Program-made: the position numbers and the translations under genes
Shown here: positions 25,001-36,130 of the stretch, one piece after another
Layout: every line of letters starts with the position of its first letter
Numbering within the stretch: the first letter of the stretch is position 1
Notes under the pieces: generated by a model
Database searches by the model: none
Told to the model about the DNA's origin: nothing
The model's input: only the letters and a program-made list of their open reading frames with translations
Assembly (NCBI RefSeq): GCF_017654505.1
Contig: NC_054539.1
Span: forward strand, 66,358,256-66,422,255
Source of the DNA: Polyodon spathula
Taxonomy: Eukaryota > Chordata > Actinopteri > Acipenseriformes > Polyodontidae
Direction of reading: 5' to 3'
DNA: 64,000 nucleotides

Positions 25001-27183
25001 TGCAAACAGAATATCTGCAACAGCTGCAGTGTCCCACATTATTGCTCGGTTTAATGACAAACTTTTCAACGTCAAGTCTCAAAGTCTTTTTCAATGTCAT
25101 CAGTGCTCGTAATTAGTTTTTACACAAAAACATAATTTCTTAATTTTGGATTACTACATTCTTCCTTCCACAGTTTAGTCTCTATTCTCTGCTTTATCAG
25201 TTTGAAAATATATATTTGTAATTGTTCTATTCAAAGAAAATAGAAATGTTGTGCTATTACTTGCCCTGCTATTACAATATAATGTAATTATACATCCTCA
25301 AGCACATTTTTTTAAAATACTGAACATTTTAACTACAACACATATATATTCAGCATGGGTTTATGAGGCAATACCTTTGTAACTGGATGAAGGAGTGAAA
25401 TCCTATGTTGCTGTGGATATATCACTTGAAGTTGGAATAAATTAACAAAATGGAGGGCTAAAAACCAAACACGAAATCAGATTATCATTTCACCCAATCA
25501 AATTAAATGCAAATGAGGTGTGCTTTTAATTAGGGAAAGTTCATTTTAGGTTGAGAAATGTAACCCTTTCAAGCATAATGTCACCAAAAATGGGATTTCG
25601 CAGCAAGATTTCATATTGGTTGCAGCAGACAATATCAATGCATTATCTGACATTAGGGTGACACATTTCTGCAATTATTTTTCCTTTGACTTTATGTTTT
25701 GATGGGTTTACGCTGGGCAGCTTTGAGTCACAATTTGAGGATGTAAAGCTGTTTGAAGTTATTATACAGTATAAATATATCAGTTAATCCTTTTCAACAC
25801 AAAATAAGACATTCATGACTCAAGTTTTTATTTATTTGCATGCAGTGGTCTGATTGGGCCTGCTAAATCTGTGTGGGCCCCACCGACTTTACATTTTAGT
25901 TTTTTTTTATACTTTCGCCTCTGCCTTTTCATATCTTTACAAATAAAACTTCATCATGCTGTAGTCAAACCAGACACATAATGGAAAGGCTTCTTTTTTT
26001 TTTTTTTACAGAACAAAGTGAATTTATTATACTTTTTTTGCATGGCACATTCAAAAAAATTATGTATTAGTCATTTTTAAACTGCTTTTCAATGCTTTTT
26101 GTATACTTCCAAACATTTGTTTTCTTTTGAATATTCATAAACGTTTTCTCCCCATTCCTCATCCACTAAAAATATAATATTTGAATTTAGTTTTTGATCA
26201 AGCTAGTAGTTACTATGCCCAGCAATTGCCACAATAATCAGACTTAGATTGGCCAACATAATCAGGTGATAATGTGTTTGTGAAGTGACAGAGAACAACG
26301 GTTAACCGTTATTTGATCCTCCTGACATCTAAACATCTGTTGTATCCTAGGATACAGTGTAGGGCGGCTTATTACAATGTCAGAGTCAAATGATTGTGTA
26401 TTTCCTATAAAGTAATATCAGGATCATGTTGAATAATTGAATAATAAAAATTCAGAATAAACCGGAAACCCTGAACACTAAATATAATATAAAGTGTGTT
26501 TAATCATTAAAATAAGAATTGTACAATAGCAGTATTAGTACACTAAACTTAAATAATACCTGACACAATAGAACTTGCCAGACACTCTGAACAGTTATGT
26601 AAAACTAATTGCTCAGAAAAATACATTGCGGTGTAATAATAATGTAATAACTGGGTAACTACTAATGTGTCTTACTCTTACACTGTAGCTACAGGTTGAA
26701 TAAGAATGCAAATAAATGGATATGACATGGGCTATAGTGTTATCATTACATCAGGTAACAACACATTTTTCACCAGGCCATTTCCATGTAATGGCACACA
26801 AGTTACCAAGTATGACCAAAACCATTGGTAATTACATGCTTATTACCATGTAATTACACATTTATTCATGTCCTGTAATCTAGTTTAAAAGTTTTTTTTG
26901 TTTGTTTTTTTTAATTCCTCATATGCAAATTTTGCAGTTAATTAGCTTGGGTCACTTAAAAATCAAAACCAAAATTATTCCTAATGCATTCATTTGTAAT
27001 AAATTATCTTTTCCAAAATTGCAATCGTAAAGAAATCATATGTGGTATTTATATAACACAGTTATCAAAATGATCTCTTAGTGAAATGCGGTGACCACAC
27101 ACAAAAAATAACATTTTAAAGCCCATTAAAAGGTATTAGGCAACAAATAGAGTTGTTATATTTACCCATTGCTTCTTTCCTAG

Positions 27184-27284
27184 ATAAAACTGGTCACACT
27201 GTGTTTGAGTGGCGTACAGTGCAGGAAAAATCTGTTTTAAAAAGGTACTGAAGGTGTTTTGGGAGAGCCATAACCCTACACAAG
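27184..27284 (+). pseudogene. msra: msra exon 4, frameshifted, donor mutated
   Basis: It starts in frame as DKTGH after a CTTTCCTAG acceptor. A later frame reads VAYSAGKICFKKVLKV and FWESHNPTQ, the FWE...HDPTQ block of MSRA. The exon is 101 bases instead of the expected 105; the missing 4 bases fall between these two parts. The expected donor after ACACAAG reads GAATAG, lacking the T of GT. The left end of a hAT transposon lies 30 bases further on. Confidence 0.9.
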
Positions 27285-27513
27285 GAATAGGATTTCATTA
27301 TTTATCATTAGACTCAGGTTTGGGGTCAATTCCTTTTTTTCTACTCCAATTCTATTTCCAATTTCTTTTTAAAATCAGTTCCCAATTTCAATTCCAATTC
27401 CCATTCCTTTTACGACAGGCTTTATTGAGCAAAAATGCATTCAACTTGTCAAGCACATGTACAACATGTCAACAATACATGCAATTACACAACTACAATA
27501 CAAACATATCAAA

Positions 27514-29478
27514 TCAATTCAACTTGCTGTTACAACGAATCATCATCAGCTGCTCAAATTTAGAGTCTGTCAGGTTACACCTTTCTGGGCGGAAAAGTTT
27601 CCCTGCAATGCTAAACAACCTCTCAACAGGTGCTGATGAAGCAGGTATCGCCAGGTACTTGCAGGCCAGCTTGGCAAGGGCAGGGTACCTGTGTCTGTTC
27701 TCCTTCCAGAAAGTGAGTGGCTCAGAGTCCTCTGCAACAATTGCCTGAGTGAGGTAGTCTTGAACCTCTGGGTGGAGAGAGGGAGGAGTCTGTGCTGAAA
27801 CTGTGGCTAACTTCCTGCTGCTCATGAATTCTATGAGCCTCAGCCGCTTTGCAGATGGAGATGGAGGTGACGACTCACTGGAGGGTGTAGGAGGATTGAT
27901 AGCTGATGCTTTGCTGCTCAGAAGGTCTCTTACACCAAGAATCTCTTCCTCAGTGCACCAGTCTAACTTGAAGCGAGGATCTAGGGTGGTGGCAAGTCTG
28001 AAGTTCTCCAGGGACTCATAAGGTGCAAGCCTCTTCTCCACAGCAATCTGCAGTGTGGCAACAAGTTTCCAGTCGTAGGTACGCCCAAGACTTTGGAGTC
28101 GATGACGCAGCACCCTAATACAAATAATTACCATACTGGAGGTGGCAACTTTCTCCCCTTGAACTGAGTCAATGGCATCCTGAAAGGGCTGCAGGATCTC
28201 ACAGAGCTCGGTAGCTATCTTCTTATCATGTGGTGTGAGCTTGTCTGGGAAGTGAAGCTGATCCAACACTGAGTCAGGTACACGAAGAAGGGAGCATAGC
28301 ATCTTCAATTGGCTATTCCAGCATGTAGCATTGGCTAGGACAAACTTCAGAGAGGACTCCAGGATCTGTGTGGCAGTAGTTGACTTCCGAACATGGGAAA
28401 TTAAGTTGGCGACCTTAGCGATGACAGTGCGCATCTGACCTGCCTCCTTAAGCCCATCCTTAACCGTCAGCTGGAGAGTGTGAGCAAAGCAGGAGCTGCG
28501 TTCACGGGGGAGATAAACAAATTCATCAGTGACAGCCACTTCTTCACCCCCTGCTTCAGGCTCATCTTCTACTTGAGCAAGGTCTTCCATCCCAGGCAAG
28601 ATGAAATCCTTCACCATATTGGCTGCATTGTCAGTTACAATGGTTGAGACACGACGGGCAAGGTTGTAGCAGGCAATGGTCTCCTGGTACACATGGCGGA
28701 TGTTGTCTGCTGTATGGGATCCCTTAAACCTCTTGCAGGCAACCATGATGCTGTGTATGGTATAATCCAAGATGTAGTGGCCAGTTATCCTGATGAAGGA
28801 ATGCATATCTCTACTACTAAAGATGTCAATGGTGAGACACATATCCTGGGCCTGCTGCATCTTCAGTTTCAGATCCGCCTGGACTGCTGCAGAGCGCCGA
28901 GGTAGAAGTGTGTAGCTGAGATGTTTGCGGCTGGGAATGGTGTAGTTGGGCTCTGCAGTGGCCATAAGCTCACGGAAGGCAGCACTATCCACAATAGAGA
29001 AAGGTATGAGGTCACTGGCAATGAAGTTGAGGAGGCAGTTGGTGAGCCTAAGCTGACGGGGATTTGTATCCTTCCATTTCGTGGTTACCGTAAAGGAGGA
29101 TGCAGATGGCTGAATGGCGTTAGTATATGATGATGAAGATGGTCTGTTGATCAGCTCAGTAGAGATAGAAGGATGCTTTCTCTGAAAATACACAAACATA
29201 ATGATCAATACAAATTACAAAACTTTATGAAAGTTCACTCGGTTAGCTCTCTCTTAATCATTCGCAGCTGAATAAAAAACACAAATATCAGATTATTAAC
29301 AGGGTGAACTTACCTTCATGTGCCTCTTCAGGTTGGATGATGTTGCCTTGATGTTAGCTGATATACATGAATTACAGTGTTTGCACTTGTATTGCAAGTT
29401 GCCAGTTGTTGTGGTGCTTGTGGGGGCCAGAAAGTGGCCCATAACTGCCAGTTTCGTAGCCTTAGGAGTGGCTGGCAT
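27514..29478 (-). CDS. hAT transposase (BED finger + hATC), two exons
   Basis: The transposase cuts and pastes the surrounding hAT element in the nucleus. Exon 1 (29478-29314) starts MPATPKATKLAVMGHF and contains a BED-type zinc finger, Cys-X2-Cys then His-X-like pairs (CKHCNSC ... NLKRHMK). A GT-AG intron (29313-29182, 132 bp) follows: donor AAG|GTAAGT, acceptor TTTTCAG|AGA, phase 0. Exon 2 (29181-27514) is uninterrupted. The joined protein is 610 aa. Expected catalytic acids are Asp about 174 in LTIDIFSSRD, Asp about 239 in VTDNAANM and Glu about 575 in APVERLFS within the C-terminal hATC dimerisation domain. DIFSS replaces the more usual DIW(T/S)S. No stop or frameshift is visible, so the gene may be recent or active. 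It is related to ZBED-type host genes but has transposon ends. Confidence 0.9.
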
Positions 29479-29601
29479 ACTGATTGTTTACAATATTGAC
29501 TTTTTTGTCGCACAGCAAATCACAGATCATGAATGACACCACAATCAACACTAACTTCTTATATACTGCCAGCTAAATCAACTTGAGTTAAACCAATCAG
29601 T

Positions 29602-29893
29602 GGCGTCTTCAAAGGGCTGCAGGATATCACAGAGCTCAGTAGATGCTGTGTCTTCATCTCTTATGGTGTATCTTCAATTGACTGTTCCAGTGTGTAGCTT
29701 TGGCTAGGAGAAGCTTCAGAGACTGCAGGATCTCTGTGGACTTCCTGACATGCGAAATGAAGTTGGCGATCTTTGCAATGACAGTGTGCATCTGGCCAGC
29801 CTCCTTAAGCCCATCCTTAACCGCCAGCTGGAGAGTGTGAGCAAAGCAGCAGCTGCGTTCAGGGGGAGGTAATCAAATCCATCAGTGACAGTC
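29602..29893 (-). repeat. Partial second copy of transposase sequence inside the hAT
   Basis: This segment, upstream of transposase exon 1, resembles 28179-28540 of exon 2 in the same orientation. Shared blocks include AAGGGCTGCAGGAT, TCCTTAAGCCCATCCTTAAC and CAGCTGGAGAGTGTGAGCAA. It has an internal deletion of about 70 bases and scattered substitutions. It has no long frame of its own. Confidence 0.85.
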
Positions 29894-30089
29894 ACAATTG
29901 AACAATTGCAGCAATTATTATGTCTCTAAAATATCAATTCCAATTCCAATTCCTTTGAAGGACTTGAAATTGGAATTGATTAAAAGGGAAAGGGAATGGG
30001 GGTGGAAATGGGAATTGATTTTAAAAAGGAATTGGAAATTGAAATGTAATTAAAAAAAAAAAAAGAAAAAGGAATTGACCCCCAAGCTG

Positions 30090-30934
30090 ACAAAAGAATC
30101 ACCCAAATAAATTGACAATTGTGATTGATACATACAGCAGTTGCCATGGTTTTATTTGACATTGTGCTGTTTCTGAATATAGCTTATGTCTCACATGGAC
30201 GGTCACAGTCGTTGCAAGGATAAAACTTACCTTTTGACTTGCAGTAGCTTTTGAGCTGTGCAGTAAACTCAGATCATAAACATACATTGAAAGCCAAAGA
30301 GAGGCAGTTAACATCCAAACCTGAACAGAGAAGTCCTCCTAAGATATGCTTTGATTTTTTTTTTTATTTGTTTCATACATTTAATCTTGTCTTCAAGATA
30401 TCAAGATTCCCCATTGATTTTATTTTCAACTCCTAATCCTGCCTAACTGCATCCAGTTTACACACCTGAATTCACAAAAGATTGCTAATGGCTCTACACA
30501 AACAGACTGGATATCCAGAACCTTCATTAATTAATTGCTTAAAACAGAATTTGGACAATGATATATTATATTATATGCAAATGTAGTCAGAACACAAATC
30601 TGTTTTCCAGTTGAACACACATTTAAGGATAGCAAATACATAATTTAGGAATAAGAAATACATGTACTTTATTACATTATGTATATGTATATTGTTATTT
30701 CTGTCTTTAAACGTCTGTGCAATTGTTTCCACTGTTAAATTATTATATCTTTTTGGAGCAGCAGTGTTCCACATTCATGTTACCTTTTGTGTTACAAAAT
30801 ATCCCTCAAGGCTGAGTGTGAGCTGTCCTTAGTCTTTTTTTTTGGCTTTCCATTTTGTTTATATTCTTAACTGCAGACATACACTTACCCATACTTCTAC
30901 TCAGTAAATGAAAAAAAATCTTACAGAAATCATA
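30090..30934. other. msra intron 4, noncoding
   Basis: AT-rich DNA between the hAT and the minisatellite. Nothing recognised. Confidence 0.5.
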
Positions 30935-31127
30935 GAATTCACAGGCTCTCGTGAATTCACAGGCTCCCGCGGAATTCACAGGTTCCTGCGGAATTCACAG
31001 TCTCCCACGAAATTCACAGGCTCCCGCGGAATTCACAGGCTCCCGTGGAATTCACAGACAGGTTCCCACGGAATTCACAGGCTCCCGTGGAATTCACAGG
31101 CTCCTGCGGAATTCACAGGCTCCCGCG
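30935..31127. repeat. 19-bp minisatellite, ten units
   Basis: The unit is GAATTCACAGGCTCCCGCG. Ten copies run head to tail: the first is 18 bases, the seventh 23, the rest 19. Almost every copy begins with an EcoRI site, and the 3' part of each unit has CpG or its TG/CA decay products. Open frames through it exist only because three units make 57 bases. Confidence 0.97.
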
Positions 31128-32128
31128 GATCATAATTATCATAAACTAACTGCTAAAGTGACCTGACATATATAACTTTGTTGTTTGATTCTAGTTTTGT
31201 TCAATTAACAGGTGTTTGTCTCCTTCAAAAAGTAGGCGTTAATTAAAGACTCACTGCATTGAAAATAAGAGATCTAATTATTTGACAGTTTCTAAAGATT
31301 GCACAGACAAAAATGCTTGATATATTAAATTGGAAGTACTAAACCTATAAATTGTTTGATATAGTGATGTTTACTTGCATTATTAGAAATACTAAACACA
31401 TAAAATGCTACACAAGAACACTGCAGCTATTTACTTACTATTTCTGCAGGGATTTTTTGTACATTTTTCTGCAGATTTGGACTGTCTCTTGTTATAAGGT
31501 AACATATTCTAAAATATGTATAAAAAAGTGTATACTGTACATTTATATAGAGTTACCTTTTTCACAAGGTTAATACTGGATAAGCAGGATTTCCAGTGGT
31601 AAATTGAATCTAATCTATGAGAATAGGAAGAGTCAAGTACTGAATTATTTATCATGGTTTGCCAGAGATTATTAGCTGGTGTCAGTATTTATGAAAAGGA
31701 GTACTACAACATGTGAAAGACATTAGGTCAAGAATATCAAGCATACTCTGCACCGAAACTGAGTAGACATGATGAAGACCTCTCATTAAAAAGATGGTCA
31801 ACATTTCTCTTCAGTAATCACACAAAGCAAACTAGAGAATAACAAAGAGCTTCACTCAAGATGTACAGTTTTAGAACATGCAACAGGAAACACAATGATG
31901 TTATAAATAATTGCTGGCAGTGAAGTCCATATCACAAGTTTAATTAACTACTAGTGTTACCGTCACTCAATAATACAATGCTTAATGGATGTTTGGAGGC
32001 TGCAAATAAACCATGCTATGGCTGGACTTCAACAGTGTCCCCTAAGGGCAATTATTTATTGCATCTACTAATACATAACTCTACATATGCTAGATTTTTA
32101 TGATTTAACCAGAATGAAAACCCACTGA
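31128..32128. other. msra intron 4, noncoding
   Basis: AT-rich DNA with no recognised feature between the minisatellite and the LTR element. Confidence 0.5.
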
Positions 32129-32133
32129 GATCC

Positions 32134-32702
32134 TGTGGTGGCGTACATTCCGCCCCTGTGCGTATTTTGTTTATTTTGTATTTGTGTTGTAGTATTATTA
32201 TTTAAATGTACTGTTTATATGTGTTTTATTGTTATCGTTTAATGTAGTTTGACAGAGACAATGTTTGCTTCTCATCTCTGCCAGATTATATATCGTGAGA
32301 ATGTGTGGTCGGCAGCTAGTCAGTTATTGACAAATTGGCAAATCAGCCACGGAGATGAGAAAACTCGTGCAGAAGGTGACTGAAGGATAAACTAGGTAAT
32401 TGATGGCCAGTTAATCCCTCGACCACAATATAAAAACCAACAGATTTTTCCAACGGGTGTGGGTGGTTCAGAGGGGGAACGAGAGAATGTAAAATATAGA
32501 AATGATAGACAGAAAGATAAAAATAATTACAATTGGTTGTCGTGCTGGATTTCGGCCAGCAAGGTACTTGTTTGTTTATTGTCTGTTTTGTTTTGGCCAA
32601 CGTGCCTTTTTGTTTTGTGTGAAGTTTTATTTATTATTAAATCAGCGCAACATTGCTTCATAACCCGTAGTTGTGTGTGTCTCCTTCCTGATCTGACGTC
32701 AC
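32134..32702 (+). repeat. 5' LTR
   Basis: It starts TGTGGTGGCG. The 3' boundary is inferred by alignment with the second LTR, around GACGTCAC at 32695-32702, because the last 40 bases of the two LTRs have diverged. It contains a TATAAAA box (about 32431) and an ATTATTAAAT stretch near its end. Confidence 0.75.
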
Positions 32703-33597
32703 TGCAAAGCGTTGGTGGAAGAGGTCCCTGTTCACGAGGAGAGTGAAGTGCGACCTGTCCAGAGGAAGAAGGGGAGGAGCAGCTGTCCTTGGAAGAAGGG
32801 GAAGAAGCTGGTACAAGCTCCAGCGCCCAGGGTGGTGGGGGGCATCCAATGTCCTCCAGGGAAATATGGGACTGGCTGCTGGAACCTGAGGGGAACTTCA
32901 CAGAATCCCTCCTGATGGCGGTCAATCTGCTGTGGGCCAAAGATGGGGAGCGATGGGAAGCCTGAGAGTAGCACCATCACCCAGCATCCCTCCTAGGTGT
33001 GCAACTACATGACTGCAGATATGGAAGGGGCTCCACCATCTCCAGCCCATCGGGAGGGGCCATGCCTACTCCAGCTCCACAGGCAGTAGGCATGTCCACA
33101 CCAGTCCCCAGCGACTGAGGGAGAACTGCACCTGCCCCCAGTGACCGAGAGAGAGACACAACCATAACCATCTCTAGTGTTAGAGGAAGACTATCCGCTG
33201 CTCCTGCCTCCACCACCAGAGGAGCTGAAACTACCTCCCGAAGGTCAGCTCTTGTCGTCGCCTCCCAAGGGACCGTTCCTGCCCTGTCTTGCATCGCCTG
33301 GGGCTGCCAAGCCTGCAACACCTAAGGATGCCGAGTCTGTAATGCCTACGACTGCAACGCCTGGGGATGCCAAGCCTGCCACGCCTAGGGCTAATTCAGC
33401 ATTTATGCTGCCAGGATTGCCCCGGCTGGAGGAGCCAGCCTTGCTAATGACAGCACCTTTGCTGATAGCATTGTGGTGGTTAATGGAGGATGGCCCATTA
33501 AAAACCACAGTTGGGCCTGGACCCTGACCAAGATGTTTGGGCCTTTAAGGGGGAAGGTGGCCTTTGAGGCCATGTGTGCAGCACACAAGAGGGGAGA
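32703..33597 (+). pseudogene. Internal region with gag-like remnants, no pol
   Basis: It begins with GTTGGTGGAAGAGG, placed where a primer-binding site would lie. One frame reads an acidic segment (EEQLSLEEGEEAG) and then MSSREIWDWLLEPE and TESLLMAVNLLWAKDG before a stop at about 32967. A second frame, 33177-33527, is proline and alanine rich (LLLPPPPEELKLPPEG ... GDAKPATP) and contains imperfect repeats around the phrase GATGCCAAGCCTGC. This looks like a remnant or reduced gag; I cannot assign a function. Polymerase genes are absent. Confidence 0.6.
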
Positions 33598-34140
33598 TGA
33601 GTGGCAGGGCACACCCTGCCCATGTGAGTATTTTGTTTATTTGGTGTGGTAGTATTATTATTTAAATGTACTGTTCATGTGTGTTTTATTGTTGTAATTT
33701 AATGTAGTTTGGCAGAGACAATGTTTGCTTCTCATCTCTGCCACACTACATAACATCTCGTGAGAATGTGTGGTCAGCAGCTAATGAGTTATTGACAAAA
33801 AAAACCTGTGCAGAAGGTAGTCAAGCGATAAACAAGGTAATTGAGGGCCAGTTAATCCCTCGACCACAATATAAAAACCGGCAGCTTTTGCTAACCGGGG
33901 TGGGTGGTTCAGAGGGAGAACAAGAGAATGTAAAAGATAGAAAAGATAGACAGAAAGATAACAGAAAAATAACTAGAGTTGATTCTCGTGCTGGATTTCG
34001 GCCAGCACGGTACCTGTTTGTTTATTGTCTGTTTTGTTTCAGCCAACGTGCCTTTTTGTTTTGTGTGAAGTGTTTTGTTTTGTTCAAACTGTTTATTATT
34101 AAATGAGCGCAACAGTCACCACAAAAAGCCATCTGTCACA
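33598..34140 (+). repeat. 3' LTR
   Basis: It starts TGAGTGGCAGGG right after the purine tract and ends CTGTCACA next to GATCC. It is 543 bp and carries the same TATAAAA box (about 33870) and ordered blocks as the 5' copy. Confidence 0.85.
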
Positions 34141-34348
34141 GATCCCCATGTCATTTCTAAGGTGGTCATGGATAACAGCAGAAGCATCAAACAATGTCAG
34201 TCATAATAAACTGCCAGTCTTTCTTTCTTGAGGTTCAGTAAAAATAAAATGCCATGAAATCGCAAATAATTAAACCCATCATGTCATCTTTCAAATGCAG
34301 GTAGCTCATATCTAAAACCTTGAATATATTTTCATTTCCTTCTCATAG

Positions 34349-34455
34349 GTATGCACCAAGGGAATGATGTAGGGACTCAGTATCATTTTGCCATATACCC
34401 TTACACTCAGGAACAAATGGACGCTGTCAGCAGATCTAAAGAGGAGTATCAAAAG
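34349..34455 (+). pseudogene. msra: msra exon 5
   Basis: It reads GMHQGNDVGTQYHFAIYPYT and ends SKEEYQK, matching MSRA exon 5. The length is the expected 107 bases, with acceptor TTCTCATAG and donor AAAAG|GTAACA intact. The usual TQYRSAIY block has become TQYHFAIY; the R-to-H change fits decay of a CpG codon. The exon is otherwise open. Confidence 0.92.
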
Positions 34456-35489
34456 GTAACATAGAGAACGACTTGTTAATAATTACTTGAAATATTTTCT
34501 TCTATTGTACTAAAAGACAATCTTTGAAAACTGAAAGAAATGTCAATATGGAAAGAAGGTAAGTACTTTTTATGTGAAAGTAATTTATAATGGAGTCCAA
34601 CTATTAAATCCCAATACATTAATGCTTTAAACTGCCTCAGCCAGAGCTTGTTATCTCTATGCTATTTTAAATAACTACATCCCTGCAAAAACTGTACAAT
34701 GAGAAGGGTCTGCCTGGCTCACATTAGTGAATAATGTGATTTGTATTAGTGTCTTCTGTACATCTGCAGCTCTGCATATACAAAGCAGTAAAGACGTATG
34801 TTTTGTTCTGGATCTAATGTGAACATTTGGCAATAGAACGAAATGTGTTTTCTTAACACATTTAGAGTTGAGAAATGAAATTAAAACTGAATGCAATACA
34901 GAAACATCTACCCGTAGCCAAATGTTTTGGCAAGACTTCTTTTTTCCACTCTGTGATGAGGCACTTTAGATCAGACATGTCCTGACACGACATACAAAGA
35001 GCTGCTGCCCCGGGTGTTACAGAAAGAAGGATATCAGCAGAGCAGGTGTGTGAAGAGCTGAAAAAGCATCCACAAGTCACTTTGTTCAGGAATGCAGTTG
35101 TGAAGATGCTTGCCATGCAATAATCCTGTGCTGTAGAAAGGCAAGTTCAATTGTGTTTTTTTTTTTAATTCAGAATATTATTGTACAATATAAACCACAA
35201 ATGTTCTTCTCCTAACAATATTATCTGAGATCTTTTTTTTTTTCATTTATATTTAATCTACTATTAGACAATTTCAATATAGATTCAGAATAGCAGGCTT
35301 TTTAGGTGGCTCGTATACAGTATGTCTTAAGATGTCAGGAATATGTCGTTATTGTGGTTGCAATTAAAGCTGCATTTACTTGTGTGACTGATATCACAAC
35401 CTATAAATTTATTTAGCAATTGTAGTTAAATTCTAATAAAACATATGGTCGTGATTCGGTTGTTGTGGTATTTTTTTTCACCTTTTCAC
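34456..35489. other. msra intron 5, first part, noncoding
   Basis: No gene or repeat recognised beyond short T runs (about 35157 and 35235). Confidence 0.5.
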
Positions 35490-36130
35490 CTACCTAAATA
35501 GAGCAGGCTCACCAGAAGAAAGACCTTGCTGTTGTAATAGACCTATCACTGTCAGCAACCACACAGTGCAGGAAAGCAATCAGAAAAGCAAACAGAATGC
35601 TCTGGTATATAGGCAAGAGTGTAGAGTACAAATCCGTGGTGGCTATAATGAGGTTGTATAATACACTGGTGAGACCACACTTGGCATAACATGTCCAATT
35701 CCTGTCACCACAAAATCAAACAGACATTGTGGCCAAAGAAGAGCAACTAGACTAATCCCAGGATTTAAAGGACTAAGCTACAAATAATTGATTCTGTTTA
35801 GCCTGTGTCCTGATTTGAATTCGTTAAAATCTTAAAAGGAGATGACTTACTTTAAGCAGAGTACAGACACTGGGACCAGAGGACACCGGTGGAAATCAGG
35901 TGTAGAGATTGCATTTATAAGCAAGCACTCCGAAAGCACTGAACATAGTAAAAGAGCAGGTAATAACCATTAGAAATCCAGGGGACATCAACAAGGGTTA
36001 ATTCTAATTCTAGCTAGACCTTAGAATCTGGGACCAGAATATATGGCCTCCGACAAATTGTTTTTGGGGAAGGAGTGCCAGAGGATAGGGGCGTCAAAAC
36101 TGAAAGTTCTGCAGCTTAAGTCACTTTAAA
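35490..36130 (+). pseudogene. CR1-like LINE 3' fragment
   Basis: Translated blocks KKDLAVVIDLSLS, CRKAIRKANRML, AIMRLYNTLVRPHL and TGTRGHRWKS match the region at and after the reverse-transcriptase C-terminus of CR1-type LINEs (DLGV...D, LY..LVRPHLEY, TRGH). It is interrupted by stops and small indels. The upstream endonuclease and most of the polymerase are missing, as in a 5'-truncated copy. Confidence 0.75.

Larger units (their letters stand above)
21032..27183. other. msra intron 3, noncoding
   Basis: No exon of another gene was recognised. It holds a poly-G run, an (ATT)n tract and two copies of a 14-base motif with an octamer site (23172-23185 and 25507-25520). The stretch 25480-25760 looks unique and non-repetitive. 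Confidence 0.5.
27315..30089 (-). mobile_element. hAT DNA transposon, apparently complete
   Basis: The left end CAGGTTTGGGGTCAATTCC and the inverted right end CAGCTTGGGGGTCAATTCC match apart from two positions, and CAG is a usual hAT terminus. Both ends then carry several GGAATTG/CAATTCC subterminal repeats (27347-27415 and 29935-30080). Between them is a full BED-finger transposase on the minus strand. I could not see a clear 8-bp target duplication: the flanks ATTAGACT and ACAAAAGA differ, so the termini may be shifted slightly or one flank has changed. The element sits in msra intron 4, 30 bases after exon 4. Confidence 0.88.
32134..34140 (+). mobile_element. Non-autonomous LTR retrotransposon, complete
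   Basis: The 2007-bp element starts TGTGGTGGCG and ends CTGTCACA. It is flanked by an exact 5-bp duplication GATCC (32129-32133 and 34141-34145). Two long direct repeats, about 32134-32702 and 33598-34140, share blocks such as CAGAGACAATGTTTGCTTCT, CTCGTGAGAATGTGTGGTC and GCCAACGTGCCTTTTTG. A purine tract AAGAGGGGAGA directly precedes the second LTR, as a polypurine tract should, which fixes the + orientation. The internal part is only about 900 bp and has no protease, reverse transcriptase, RNase H or integrase. It must have been moved by enzymes made elsewhere. The LTRs differ by substitutions and small indels, so insertion is not recent. Confidence 0.9.

Noticed and set aside
27209..27748. 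Open frame of 179 codons beginning in msra exon 4
   Set aside because: Only its first 26 or so codons are exon 4; the rest runs through intron and the hAT end in antisense to the transposase.
30908..31166. Open frames with a repeating peptide over the minisatellite; also considered as a CRISPR-like array
   Set aside because: The 19-bp units are contiguous with no spacers, and the frames exist only because three units are divisible by three.
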